Below, piece after piece: positions 11,555 through 21,757 of a stretch of 64,000 bases of DNA. Origin of the DNA: Nitzschia sp. DOCU1. Lineage: Eukaryota > Bacillariophyta > Bacillariophyceae > Bacillariales > Bacillariaceae. Below the pieces are notes generated by a model, which was given only the letters and a program-made list of their open reading frames with translations, did no database searches and was not told the origin of the DNA. Within the stretch, counting starts at the first letter, position 1. Each line of letters begins with the position of its first letter. Where the stretch lies: NCBI GenBank assembly GCA_951394045.1, contig OX595990.1, forward strand, positions 1,612,001 to 1,676,000, given 5' to 3'. Both the position numbers and the translations under genes were made by a program.

Positions 11555-11830
11555 ATGTCTGCTCAGCCGGCCAAAACCCACTTCCTTTCACAAAAAGCTA
11601 CAGCCGCGGCTTTGGAGGCCAATACCCAACGAATCTTGAACAAATTGGAGAAGGAAACGAAACGGGCGAGCCAGTGTATCGATGCTGTCAACAGCAGCAT
11701 GTTTTGGAAGCAAGCAGAACGAAAGATGAGAGAGCTTCAAGTACTAGTCGCATCAGTCGAAAATTCAAATTCTCCGTCGACGCCCACAATTCAATCGATC
11801 CAGTCAAATCTACTTCTTGGACTCAAATGA
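11555..11830 (+). CDS. small helical protein of unknown function
   Basis: 91 residues from the ATG at 11555 (MSAQPAKTHFLSQKATAAAL); an in-frame ATG at 11489 would give 113. Residues about 10-75 are rich in A, E, K and Q with heptad-like hydrophobics (LEANTQRILNKLEKETKRASQ, then AERKMRELQVLVASVE), suggesting a helical or coiled-coil protein. No known family. The chief support is a sensible start, amphipathic composition and position between other genes, so it is provisional. Confidence 0.4.
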   Translation: MSAQPAKTHFLSQKATAAALEANTQRILNKLEKETKRASQCIDAVNSSMFWKQAERKMRELQVLVASVENSNSPSTPTIQSIQSNLLLGLK

Positions 11831-12005
11831 CTCACTCGGTCGTCCAGTCGTCTGTCCATAGACCGCCCTTTTCCCTCCTCTCCTCCCAAACAGATCGATT
11901 TTCTTTTTGCTACCTGCAAGTTTGTACCTTCACTTCTCGACATGAAAGCCCAGACAGTTTCCCCTCCTCTTCCTATCATAATAACTTCGTTGGACTACTA
12001 TTACT

Positions 12006-12854
12006 ATGCCTCGCTTTAGTGACGAATGGTTGATCGATCGGACCCTGTTTGATTATGTGCAGGGTGGATCGTGCGCATGTTGCAGCTTCAATTTTCTGCC
12101 GAACGGCACCAAGGGGCTGATCGAGAGCATGTCCGAATTTGAAACGGATGCCGCCAACGCAGAGGTAAGGGCTCTCGACGCTCTTCCTTGGCCAGCCGAC
12201 ATGAAAGACCAGGTCTGGATGGAACGAGTCCGACTTCGGCAATTCTGTAAGAAGAAGATGCCGCACTATAGGGATTTCTGGAAGGAGCACGGAGAGGAAT
12301 TTCAAGAATGGTTCCGGAATTCACCCTCGTCCAAGTTGCGTCGGCTGTTTCAGTTGCCGCGATCAGAAATTGTGGAGAGGCTCAAGACTCAAAAATACCA
12401 CATGCATGCAGCCTTTGGCACCGTGCTATGCGCCGTGACCGAACAGATAGCTAATTTCAACATTACTGGATATCCCACTGATGGACGAGGGCAGGCAGAA
12501 GTTGGTTTCGAAGAGATTTTGATCTTTGATCGGCGGGGTGGATTTACATTGAAAAATTTGGACTCGGCGGAAACGAGGGACTCATGGCTAGTGCGCCAAG
12601 AAGCACTCGGTGGTCCCAAGTTGCTCGAGCGGAATGCCAAAAAAATTTCGAGCCAGGATGACAGTGACGAGGAAAGTGGAAGCGAAGAAGAAGTGAAGAC
12701 TACTACAAACCAAGGAACCCCGCCAGCTCCCTCGTTTCGCTCTGACCGCCGAATTGTTCGACTGCTGATTGCTCGCCATTTTGCCGACGTGCTGGAACGA
12801 GCATTTCTGAAGGATCGGCAACAAAAGGAACAGGAGCAAGTTGCGACGTCTTAG
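12006..12854 (+). CDS. conserved-looking protein of unknown function
   Basis: One exon of 282 residues. The first 200 residues look globular, with well-mixed hydrophobic and charged residues (WLIDRTLFDYVQGGSCACCSFNF; YHMHAAFGTVLCAVTEQIANFNITGYP). A CACC motif near residue 23 is noticeable but no full zinc-binding pattern follows. Residues about 217-240 are a S/D/E-rich linker (SSQDDSDEESGSEEE), then a basic C-terminal helix (RRIVRLLIARHFADVLERAFLK). No signal peptide or membrane segment. I do not recognise the family and assign no function. Confidence 0.6.
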   Translation: MPRFSDEWLIDRTLFDYVQGGSCACCSFNFLPNGTKGLIESMSEFETDAANAEVRALDALPWPADMKDQVWMERVRLRQFCKKKMPHYRDFWKEHGEEFQEWFRNSPSSKLRRLFQLPRSEIVERLKTQKYHMHAAFGTVLCAVTEQIANFNITGYPTDGRGQAEVGFEEILIFDRRGGFTLKNLDSAETRDSWLVRQEALGGPKLLERNAKKISSQDDSDEESGSEEEVKTTTNQGTPPAPSFRSDRRIVRLLIARHFADVLERAFLKDRQQKEQEQVATS

Positions 12855-13293
12855 TCGACTGTGATATCCAGTCTGCGTCGCCTTTGAATCCGACTCCTAT
12901 GATAATACTAGAGGCGTAGACGGATGAGGGTGGTTGCAGCTGTAGGCTCGGGTGTATTCGAGCAAGACCCGCAGTGTCGCTACGGTGCCGCCGAAATAAA
13001 GCAGAGCCTATCTACCCAGGTCACTTAAAAGGATATGGTATGATACCCATACTATATATGCTTCGTTCCGGGACGTCTCTATCTGGATTAAACTGTAATC
13101 AAATGCAACAATATTCTAATCCAGCCAACCATCCGCCGTCGTGTCGACACTTTGTCATGAATGAGTTTCGGTGGAGTTCGTTTCTCATAGCCATGATAAA
13201 GCGTAAGGAACATAGGCGGATGCGCTCATCTTAGCAGCAAGCAGAACTAAGTTCTGTCACAACATTCTCCTATTCTACATTCCCCTAGAAGAT
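12855..13293. other. convergent intergenic region
   Basis: About 440 bp between two convergent genes. A short frame at 12974..13234 has no supporting features. Nothing else was recognised. Confidence 0.5.
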
Positions 13294-13839
13294 TCACTTC
13301 CCAAGCAGTTCCTTGTAAACATCCCTTAAGCCCGAAACCAGGGCATCCTTTGTCTCCGAAACTTTCGAAGTGAGAGAAGTGAAAAGACCGGTAGTCTTTT
13401 GTTTCTTTGAAGGCGGCTGTTCCGACTTTGATGGCTTCGGTGCTACAGGAGGCTGTTCAGACTTTGATGGTTTCGGTGCTGCAACAGCATCCTCTGCTTT
13501 CGGCGACGCCGGCTCCATCTCGTCTGCTGATCTCTTTTTCTTTTCTGAAGCAGTTTTCTTCTTCGAAGGAGTTGCTTTATCTGGAGAAAAGGTGGCAGGT
13601 GCAACACGCTTTCGGGTGTCCAGGGGACCGGTCTCGACTCGGACTCGATCGAGAGTTACCCATTCGTACATCCCATTATGTGTCCAGCGCACCTCCAATT
13701 CCACGTCCGAGTCATTTTGGTCTTCCTCTTGATCAGCCTTCGTTGCAGATAGCGGGTCTACAAGCTGACCATAGTATTCGGTCTTTCCGTCCATAATCCA
13801 TGCAAATTCGCCTTGGGGTTTGCCTTTCTTGCGACCCAT
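13294..13839 (-). CDS. small lysine-rich nuclear-type protein of unknown function
   Basis: 181 residues from the ATG at 13839 (MGRKKGKPQGEFAW); an in-frame ATG 33 bp upstream is possible. Residues about 10-75 may form a small beta-rich module (FAWIMDGKTEYYGQLVD, LEVRWTHNGMYEWVTLDRVRVE) of the kind seen in chromatin or methyl-lysine readers, but this is only a resemblance. The middle is rich in K, S, P and A, with a tandem repeat APKPSKSEQPP and basic clusters (KKKTASEKKKR, SKKQKTT) that would serve as nuclear localisation signals. The C-terminal 30 residues are amphipathic (LTSKVSETKDALVSGLRDVYKE). Confidence 0.5.
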   Translation of the reverse strand: MGRKKGKPQGEFAWIMDGKTEYYGQLVDPLSATKADQEEDQNDSDVELEVRWTHNGMYEWVTLDRVRVETGPLDTRKRVAPATFSPDKATPSKKKTASEKKKRSADEMEPASPKAEDAVAAPKPSKSEQPPVAPKPSKSEQPPSKKQKTTGLFTSLTSKVSETKDALVSGLRDVYKELLGK

Positions 13840-14191
13840 GATGGCAATCGAAACAAGAAGAATTCGAAGCAATTCGCCGGGAACTCTGAGAAAATAGCGA
13901 CGGTTCCTGGGCTAGAGCTGCCAGATAACCTCAAACTTTCCCCCGTTATCAAGCAAGCGATGGACAAAGAAGGGCGATTTCTCTTTGTTATGCAACCTTT
14001 ACATAGACGAGGATACAACCAGTGATGTTGCCCGTCGTCGTAATGGAAATGAGGGTGACATGGTCGGAGAACTCGAAGTTCGAAAGTTTCTGCTTGTGCA
14101 TAACCACCGGCTTTCAAATGTATTTTATTAATCGACGTAGTAAAATGGTATATGCGCGCGCCCTGGAGAAAAATATTTTAGCGACTGATGG
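13840..14191. other. intergenic region before the transposon block
   Basis: About 350 bp between the lysine-rich gene and the left end of the Harbinger element. No gene or repeat recognised. Confidence 0.5.
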
Positions 14192-14194
14192 TAA

Positions 14195-14203
14195 GGCCAT
14201 TTC
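14195..14203 (+). repeat. Harbinger left terminal repeat, outer part
   Basis: GGCCATTTC directly after TAA (14192..14194). It is interrupted here by the MULE; the repeat resumes as GTCTGGAAACT at 21309. The final C is shared with the first base of the MULE inverted repeat, so the exact junction is ambiguous by one base. Confidence 0.65.
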
Positions 14204-14245
14204 GATTCTGACTAAACGCCACCGCAAACGGCGTACCCATAACCT
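14203..14245 (+). repeat. MULE left terminal inverted repeat
   Basis: 43 bp beginning CGATTCTGACTAAACGCC and ending CATAACCT. It matches the reverse complement of 21267..21309 with two C/T differences (14231 and 14236 region). The match stops sharply on both sides. Confidence 0.9.
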
Positions 14246-14406
14246 GATGCTACCCCCTCAATTTTTCTCCCTTTTTTCGGATTTCCCCCCACTTTTTGAA
14301 TCTTTTCCCGTTACCCCCCCCATGACCGGCCGGCTCACTAATTCAATTTCAAAACTCGATCCAATGAAGAATCATCAACACCAACACGCCCAGAAGGGAC
14401 CATGAC

Positions 14407-17400
14407 ATGATACACTCAATATCTTTCTTTCTGAAAATGACGACTTCAACCGGGCCCTGCGCTAACCCCAACTGTATTCTCGGTGGTATCGCCTCAAGCA
14501 CCCACCAATGTCCTGACTGTGGTAAAAATGTTCATGCCCCCTGTGGCAAGGAAACTGATGATCTACATCTCGTCCTCTGTCCACCGTGTGAGATCAAAAG
14601 AGAAACTGCGGCAAACATGATTGTATCCCCTCCTCCCCCTGCTGTCGTACAACAAGAACATGCTATAGCTCTAGACAGCAGCATCTCGACCCTTCCCCCC
14701 AGCATGCCCACGATTGCCACCAATGAACAAGAAGTAGGCCACGACTCCTCTACATGCCTGCAACAAATGTTACAGCATGTAGACAATGGTGTTCATGCAC
14801 TGAGAACGGAATGGAAAGGTTCTATCATCTTTCCGATTGCACCAGTTCTATCCTCTGTCTGCACACAACTATCAACATTTCGAGTTCCACCAGTAAAGGA
14901 AGACGACATTTGCTTGTACCTGGGGGGGCAGAGAACAGACTATTCGCACCTCTACTTTTGCCCAGTAACCTTTGTTCCTCCACTTGCTGGCAGCAACACT
15001 CATACTCACTTCAACAAACTAAAACGTCTTCTCGAAAAGGCTGCTATTGACTGCGCCTCACCAATCTTCTGTAATGGAGGTTCTGCATCATCCCGATCTG
15101 GTGGTTACAAACAGTTTCGCTGCAATGCATGCATCAACCGGGAGAACACAAAGGTACAAAAGGAGCGGCGTCAGCGTATGGAAGAAACCAGGGCAGACTT
15201 AAGGAACTCTTCTTTGATCAATGACAGCATCAGAAACAAATGCCCCAATGGCAGATCTCTTCCTCGTCGCACTACCACCAAAGTGAGCAACAAGAGCTGC
15301 CCCTTTGCATTCACTGTACGATGGGATCATCATGGCTACTACATTTCTCTGGCAAGGAATGCGGGAAATGCCAATCACATGTATCACCCAGCCACTGACC
15401 CATTGTGCTTATCATTTCCGGCACGATTGCTTGATGCCAGTGATGTTGAAGAGCTTCGTCACCTTTCTCATGCCAGTGTAGGAGAAGGGGTTGGTCGAAA
15501 CTATATCTTTTCCAAACGAGGGCGATATCTCTCAAGACAGAAGTGTGCATACCTGTACTCTGCAGAAAACAACAGTTCCTCGGGCACAGGTTCGGCGCAC
15601 GACAATCTGCTTCAATTTTTTGAAGAGACCCAAGAAATTGCCTACTGCGTTCTTTGGGACCGTGCTGATGGGGACGACTCAGTTATTGGGAATCCAAGTC
15701 CATGTACTCCTGCTCCTGTTGTACTACAACAAGATCAATCGCACATCGCCTCCTCCCCTACTCATTTATGTTCACACACCAAACTGGATGGTCAATTTCA
15801 TGATAAAGTGCACAACGAGGACCCATCAATGTCCGAGCTGGTCATGGAGGCTCATGCAGCACGCATCAAACAGAAGATTCCAAATGACACAAATGTCCTT
15901 GTTGCAATTGCCTGGGTCATCAAACAAGAACTGCGATATTTCAAACTATTCCCAGAAGTCATGCATGCTGATGTAACATCACATACAAACCAGCACAAGT
16001 ACCACCTCATGACGCTATCCTGCAAAACAGCCCTTGGCCAACAAGTTGTCTTCATGCGCCTCTGGCTCCCAAACCAACGAAGGGCCACATTCCGGTGGGT
16101 GTTCCGTCACTGCATCCCTACATTGATACCGGTTTCGGTTTTCAAGCGAACCCGTCTCATCATGACAGATGGGGACCCCCAACAGCGAGCTGAAATAATC
16201 TCGGCCATCCAGGATTACATTCCAAATGCAATAACTGCCGGATGCGGATGGCATATTGTTGGAAACAGCTGGGACAACAAAACTGGCATATCAGACAAAG
16301 GTTTTCCAGCATGGAAGCAGGCCCGTGTATCCCGTTTGTACAAACAGATCCGCCAGTGGTGTTATAGCTGGATGACACCTAACTACTGTGAAGATGTGGA
16401 AGAGTATCAGGTCTCCAAACAATTTCTGCTCGCTTACCTCCAAAGCAATGCTGTGAAGGATTTGCTAAAGGAGAACCCGGAACAGATTGGGCGAATAACA
16501 AACTTTCTTCGTGAGAGGGTGCTCATTCATGAAAATCTCTTCCTATTTTTCCGACGGAAGAACCTGCGCTTCCTTGACGTGGCACACAACAGCGCCCATG
16601 AAGGAACAAACAGTGGTTTAAAAATGCATGCTGCCCGGATCAAGGCTTCTTTGACACTGGTCAATGCTGCCAAGAACATGTCAACACAGGCAAGATTGAA
16701 GGCAGCAGCACTGGATGCCGAAGCATACCAGTGCTTATCGCAGAAGAAAGTCTGGACAAGTTCGCCAACATCTGCCCATCTCCTACCGATTGCAGAATCC
16801 TTCCTCAGCCAACACTGGAGCCGCAGCTCAGAATACCTTTGTCGGAAAACAAACGAAAGTACTTTTGAGGTGTTACACTCGAAGTCAACAACCCAGAACA
16901 ATACTAGGGACACCACCATACCACCAATTTCTTAGAAGCAAATGCAGGAGGAGAAGACCAGCAGGAACAGGAGCAGGAACCAAGCACAGATGAAGGGACG
17001 CACCATGTCAAAGACGGTGACTTGAGCCCCATTCCATTGTTCCAAAGAGTGAGAAGAGTAATTGTGGACAACCACGGAGCAATGAAATGTTCCTGTTTTT
17101 GCTTCGAAAGGACAGGGCGTCCTTGCATCCATATTCACAGAGTCAATGAATATGTGAACCAGCACTGGAAAGGATTCCACCACCACGACGTGGATATTCG
17201 GTGGTGGACATCCTACTGTGTATACGCACAAGACCCACGCAATGGCGACCTTGCCAAACTCTTACAGCAATGTGCCGAAAACCCCAATCAAGGACCAAGA
17301 CTGCGGTGCCCGAACTCAGACCAGATCCCAATCGAGATTGGGTTCAATGTGCCCACACGTGCTCTTCATAGAATCCAGAACTACACAAAAAGTGAAGTTG

Positions 17401-17954
17401 CCGCTTTGATCCAAAATATTGGCAACCAAAGAGAGTACTTGGATTTTGGATTGTCGCAGACATCCTTCATTCCCGGCAATTTTGGAGGCGCAGATGATGA
17501 TGACTCCAGTGCCATTGGTAATGTCTTCCACGATGATGCCGACGATGACACAAACACAGGGGAGACAGTTGACAACAATTCACTCAACGAACTGAGTGTC
17601 AGACTATTTGAACGCTCACTTGACCCCATTGCTGAAGGCATATCAGAGGTTGGAACAGTGCGAGAACGTTTGCAACCATTTTTTGAGGAACTTACCTCAG
17701 TGTTAGAAGCACTCCAAAATCCTGATGCTGTGAACTGCATGCAGACGATAATACGTACCAAAATTCAAGATTATCGCGCAATGATTGCAGATAAACAGAG
17801 AGAGTTGGCGGCAACGACGGCGGCAAGTGCAAGCGCAAGACCAACCGTGGGTATTCTTGTCGAGAAACACAATGACAAAAAGAGACACTTCAACACTCAT
17901 CATGCATTTTACCAACGGCAGAAATACTCAAAGAAACAATGTAATAAAGGTTAG
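14407..17954 (+). CDS. MULE transposase with SWIM zinc finger
   Basis: Two exons are proposed, 14407..16858 and 16936..17954 (77-bp intron GTACTT...TTCTTAG, phase 1), giving about 1,156 residues; the ATG at 14437 (MTTSTGPCANPNC) is an equally good start. Without splicing, the first frame stops at 16935 and the SWIM part lies in another frame, so the alternative is a frameshift. The N-terminus is Cys/His-rich (CANPNC, CPDCGKNVHAPC, CPPC), likely DNA- or protein-binding zinc sites. The MULE catalytic core has the acidic triad in HADVTS (about 520), TDGDPQ (about 586) and HEGTNSG (about 733), plus the typical CGWHIV block. The SWIM motif CSCFCFERTGRPCIHIH (about 870) fits CxCx(n)CxH. The C-terminal part is acidic then helical. 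All key residues look intact, so it may still be active. Confidence 0.8.
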
Positions 17955-17963
17955 GAACATTCT

Positions 17964-20618
17964 TTATCTCCACCAGTCCTTGAATGTGTACCTCTTTGTT
18001 GCCTCAAACGTATATGTGTCATATGCAAGGTCCATGCCAGACAAAGAACAGGCCTTGGAAATTTCTAGCATCGTCATTTCCTTGCCTCCTACTCGCCAGC
18101 TTTTCACCAAGGATTCACCAACCTCCATTGGCACCTGAGCATCACAAGTCTTCAGCCAAAGAGATCCACCATGGTCAGAGAACACAACAGGGGCACCCAC
18201 ATAATGAGTTTCGTGGGCTGTTGACTTGTTGGACTCAACCCTTGCCTGGAAGACTTTGCAGTTGACGCTTTCTGCCATGGCTGTTGTTGCCACAAAAGAA
18301 GGAAAGTGTCCCTTCAGAGCATGCATTCCAGTTACCAGTATTCTTCTGGCCTCGGTTTCGGTTGATCCAAAACGGAATTCTGCCATGAGGTGCTTGTACA
18401 CTCGGCCACCTTTATCAAAGGCAGCATGATCCTTGAACCATGCGGGGAGCAGGCCAATTGCAGACATCATCTGCATCAAATTTCGGCAGACCAATGGCCC
18501 TGTCCCCCTCCCGAATGCTTTCTGTAGGGCCTTGTCAACTTGATTATAATTGGCATCAATAACAGTGGCAATGGGCTTGGAGGAGCTGGTTTGCCAAACC
18601 TCCATCAATACTTTGAAAACTTGTTGGCCGCATGCCTTGAAGATCTTGTAGTCTCCAACATTGATTGTTTGGTGGTTTGATTTCCACCTTGGCAAACATG
18701 TGTTGTTAGTCTCGCACTCTTTAGCTTGCTTTAAGATTCCAAAACCGAACTTGAACCCCTTGCCGCGACTTTCCCGTCCCTTGTCAAGTTCCAAGAGTAT
18801 GGCCTTGACAAAGGGTTCAGCCCTGTTCGGCGTCCTTGAAACGACCATGACCAGTGAGATTAGATCAATCATGGATAAACGAAAACGTATGGTGATCGTC
18901 AACATCGCAGCCAGGAATAGAGAATGATGTGACTTTGGATCTACATTCGGCACCACATGCACAAAGCCCACCCCAGACGGTATGCTTTCCGGAGTGAAAT
19001 GGTGGCGTTGGGCTTTGAAGGCACCATAGCCCTCACAGAGCCAGCTGACGTACTTGCTTGTCTTGGCCACAGCTGCTTCAAAGGCACATATGCTTTTGCG
19101 CTGATAGAAGATACTCGTGGTGGTGTCGCTGGAGAAACAAGCGACAAAGGACTTGTCTGCATCCGTTGAAGGATTGTGAGTGTCCTCGTGCAACTCACAT
19201 TCACCTCTCAAAACATGAGTCGCCCCTTCGAGGAAATTGCTGTGGTGAATGATCTTGGAGAACTTCAACCGGGCCGGAAACACCTTTGGAGCACGACCAC
19301 CCAGCCAAGGAAGCTTGCTTTGCCCAAGAAGCCGGGATGCAGCAACGAACGCATGGACGTAAGGTTCATCTAGTGATCGTGGCTTCAGGGCTGGTACTGG
19401 ACAGCCGGACAGAGTATCTCGCGAGCCCATGCTCTGTGTGGTCGTATAGCCAACGTTGACCAAAGGGCCAAGCAGTTGCCTTTTGACCTGACCAGAGGTA
19501 TGATGCACAGACATTGTCGCTAGAGTGTCCTTGATGTTCTCGAATGGAAAGTCTTGTGCACGGAAGGTGTTCCAAACCACCAGGAAGTCGTTGCGGTGAT
19601 TGCAACCAGGATTGTAGTAGGACACCTGGTAGTCGCGGCAGCCTTCAAGGATTTTGTATGATTGCGACAGTGCTTTGACGCAATGTGGTACAGCAAGATG
19701 CTTTGCCACATAGACTTGGTAACAGTTGCGACCAAGACGTGGCACCACATGAACAATCTTGCGGTCCGTTTCAAACACAAACAAAGCTAGACGAGCGCAA
19801 CTGTTTGGGATTGTCCAAAACTTGTCGCTAGCTTTAGAAACCGGTTTGATTGCTGGAAGGACACATTCAAGGTCAGCCTTCGCAGTAGCGTCAGCCTTGA
19901 GGACAGCCTTGAGGTCAGCCTTCGCAGTAGCATCAGCCTTGAGGTCAGCCTTTGCAAGAGCAGCGGCAGCGATAGTGGCAGGAATCGCGGCGGCATTGTT
20001 ATTCGAAGCAGGAAAGGCGTTGGACGGAATAGAGGCGGCGGCGTTGTTGTTGGAAGCAGGAATCGTGGCGCTGTTATTGGAAGCAGGAATCGCGGCGGCG
20101 CTGTTATTGGAAGCAGGAATCGCGGAGGCATTGTTATTGAAAGCAGGAACGGCGTTGGACGGAATAGAAGCGGCGGCGTTGTTATTGGAAGCAGGAATCG
20201 CGGCGCTGTTATTGGAAGCAGGAATCGCGGCGGCGTTGTTATTGGAAGCAGGAATTGCGGCGTTGGCGTTGTTATTCGAAGCAGGAACGGCGTTGGATGG
20301 AATAGAAGCGGCGGCGTTGTTATTGGAAGCAAGAATCGCGTAGGCGTTGTTATTCGAAGCAGGAATAGAAGCAGTGGCAAGACGACAACCATCGCTCACG
20401 GGCCCAACGTGTTGGACACCATTTGAGGTAGGCGGAGTCGTTCGAGCCTTCTTTCTCCTTGGCTTGTCAGGGTCACGGTCATCATCATCAAAAGGATCGT
20501 CAAGTTGTCGTTTGGCTGCAAAAACAATAAACGGTCGCCCAAAGAGATACTCGAGGAAGCGAGAAACAAGAGACGTTGCCACATGAATGGCGATCGATTC
20601 GAAAGTGGTGGACTCCAT
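17964..20618 (-). CDS. 884-residue MULE-borne protein of unknown function
   Basis: A single uninterrupted frame inside the MULE, convergent with the transposase (stops 9 bp apart). Residues 1-45 carry a hydrophobic start (VATSLVSRFLEYLFGRPFIVFAA) and then an acidic/basic segment ending in a nuclear-localisation-like PRRKKAR. Residues about 75-215 are a tandem repeat built on IPASNNNAA units, followed by about 30 residues of KADLKADATA-type repeats. From about residue 250 to the end (630 residues) the sequence is globular, with Cys/His-containing stretches (YYNPGCNHRND, LRGECELHEDTH, FKACGQQVF). I recognise no known family. By position it is the counterpart of mudrB, but that is analogy, not homology. 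Its length without stops suggests selection for coding ability. Confidence 0.75.
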   Translation of the reverse strand: MESTTFESIAIHVATSLVSRFLEYLFGRPFIVFAAKRQLDDPFDDDDRDPDKPRRKKARTTPPTSNGVQHVGPVSDGCRLATASIPASNNNAYAILASNNNAAASIPSNAVPASNNNANAAIPASNNNAAAIPASNNSAAIPASNNNAAASIPSNAVPAFNNNASAIPASNNSAAAIPASNNSATIPASNNNAAASIPSNAFPASNNNAAAIPATIAAAALAKADLKADATAKADLKAVLKADATAKADLECVLPAIKPVSKASDKFWTIPNSCARLALFVFETDRKIVHVVPRLGRNCYQVYVAKHLAVPHCVKALSQSYKILEGCRDYQVSYYNPGCNHRNDFLVVWNTFRAQDFPFENIKDTLATMSVHHTSGQVKRQLLGPLVNVGYTTTQSMGSRDTLSGCPVPALKPRSLDEPYVHAFVAASRLLGQSKLPWLGGRAPKVFPARLKFSKIIHHSNFLEGATHVLRGECELHEDTHNPSTDADKSFVACFSSDTTTSIFYQRKSICAFEAAVAKTSKYVSWLCEGYGAFKAQRHHFTPESIPSGVGFVHVVPNVDPKSHHSLFLAAMLTITIRFRLSMIDLISLVMVVSRTPNRAEPFVKAILLELDKGRESRGKGFKFGFGILKQAKECETNNTCLPRWKSNHQTINVGDYKIFKACGQQVFKVLMEVWQTSSSKPIATVIDANYNQVDKALQKAFGRGTGPLVCRNLMQMMSAIGLLPAWFKDHAAFDKGGRVYKHLMAEFRFGSTETEARRILVTGMHALKGHFPSFVATTAMAESVNCKVFQARVESNKSTAHETHYVGAPVVFSDHGGSLWLKTCDAQVPMEVGESLVKSWRVGGKEMTMLEISKACSLSGMDLAYDTYTFEATKRYTFKDWWR
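19950..20370 (-). repeat. in-frame tandem repeat of IPASNNNAA units
   Basis: Imperfect 27-30-bp tandem units in the N-terminal third of the 884-residue gene, coding for IPASNNNAA, with variants such as IPSNAVPASNNNA. Adjacent to it (about 19870..19965) is a second repeat coding for KADLKADATA-like units. Unit number should vary between alleles. Confidence 0.8.
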
Positions 20619-21266
20619 GAGGACAAATCAACAATCAAATGGAAGATGGACTGAGAAATGGTGAATTGTTGTGTTGGTTTGGAGTGAAATTTGGAGATGC
20701 ATTTGGCAAATTTTGGTAAGGATTGGGGCCGCAAGACCGCAATGGAATGCAACATGGCCGTTCGAGATACTCAACAGACACTGTAAGACGGTTGGATGGT
20801 CATGTGCACTCAACAGACGGAAGCACACTCGAAATTTAGGCGGGCTGTCACCGAAATTTGATGAAATAAGAGTAAAAAGGAGCCATACATGATTCAATCG
20901 TCCTCTGAGACGTCTGAGACGTTGTCATTGATCTAATTGAAGGAAATTGACATAGGCACAATTAGTGGATGAAATTTTTGGGGAAGAGGCGGGAAATTGG
21001 TACCATGGTAGGCACTTACACCATGGTTCTACCGGTACTTGTTGTAGGGGAGCATCAAGGGGTATCATCGTCTGAATGATGATGAGGATGATGAGTAATG
21101 CAATGATAAGACGTGCTCTAGAGAATGATGGACAGGCGAGCGTCGCTTTTGAATTTGAAAAGTTGGGAAAAAGACAGGCGCGTAAGCGAGGGTCTTCTGT
21201 AGCTATGACGGTGGTCGAGGAATCAATTTGGGGGGAGGGGGGTCTGTCCATCATCTGTCCGTCAAT

Positions 21267-21309
21267 AGGTTATGAGTACACCGTTTGCGGTGGCGTTTAG
21301 TCAGAATCG
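21267..21309 (-). repeat. MULE right terminal inverted repeat
   Basis: Reverse complement begins CGATTCTGACTAAACGCC. It abuts the inner block of the Harbinger left terminal repeat (TCTGGAAACT at 21310). Confidence 0.9.
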
Positions 21310-21500
21310 TCTGGAAACTTGCCTGTGGAAAGTGGTATTTTCCAGATATTTAAGGTTTTGGTGCAAACCCCCCGACTATAGGGGGGTGCAAATCGCCTCC
21401 GGAAATCAAATCCAGATTTCCAGACGTACCTCAGCATTTCCAAATCTGGACTGTGGGGCCTCATTTTCAGGTGCGGAAAGGACTTGTGGAAGACACAGTT
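21310..21500. repeat. Harbinger left subterminal region with repeated TTTCCAGA sites
   Basis: TCTGGAAA/TTTCCAGA occurs at 21310..21317, 21338..21345 and 21417..21424, and again near the right end at 24885..24892 and 24899..24906. A C6-G6 hairpin with loop GACTATA lies at about 21368..21386, and CGACTATAGG is mirrored at 24804..24813. Such subterminal clusters are usually the binding sites of the element's own proteins. 21500..21757 holds the rest of the transposase upstream region. Confidence 0.55.
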
Positions 21501-21757
21501 CGACCAATCAAAATCACTTGCATGTATGTCTGTCGTCCTTGAAGTCGGCGACGACGAAGCCTCCATTTCATTTCATTCGAACTCATCTCTGCCACAGCCA
21601 CTCCATTTTCATTATCCTCATCCGTTGTTCACCGTGGAACACTCCTGTCCTCGAGGAGATGCAGCCCACTGCCACCCCCACTTCTACTGGTATCACACAT
21701 AGCAATCAATCATTGCCTGGATGAATTCTGGTTCTTTGATGTTGAAGGAGCCGAAGG

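Larger units (their letters stand above)
14203..21309. mobile_element. Mutator-like element (MULE) with 43-bp inverted repeats and two convergent genes
   Basis: The ends at 14203..14245 and 21267..21309 are inverted repeats identical at 41 of 43 positions. Between them lie a MULE-type transposase with SWIM zinc finger (plus strand) and an 884-residue gene (minus strand) whose stop codons are only 9 bp apart. This convergent two-gene layout is the same as in maize MuDR (mudrA/mudrB), although the second gene shows no similarity that I can recognise. I find no 8-11-bp target duplication: the left flank is Harbinger GGCCATTT and the right flank is Harbinger TCTGGAAACT. 20619..21266 holds no gene and is presumed to be the promoter and subterminal region of the minus-strand gene. 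14246..14406 is the transposase promoter region. Confidence 0.85.

Noticed and set aside
12974..13234. Frame of 86 codons between convergent genes
   Set aside because: No motif, no neighbour context, and poor composition for a protein.
16936..17021. Treating the SWIM part (17022 onwards) as a separate gene starting with TTG
   Set aside because: The frame is open upstream and splicing joins it naturally to the MULE core.
19759..20343. Long alanine/leucine-rich frame on the plus strand
   Set aside because: It is the mirror of the IPASNNNAA repeat in the minus-strand 884-residue gene and has no independent features.
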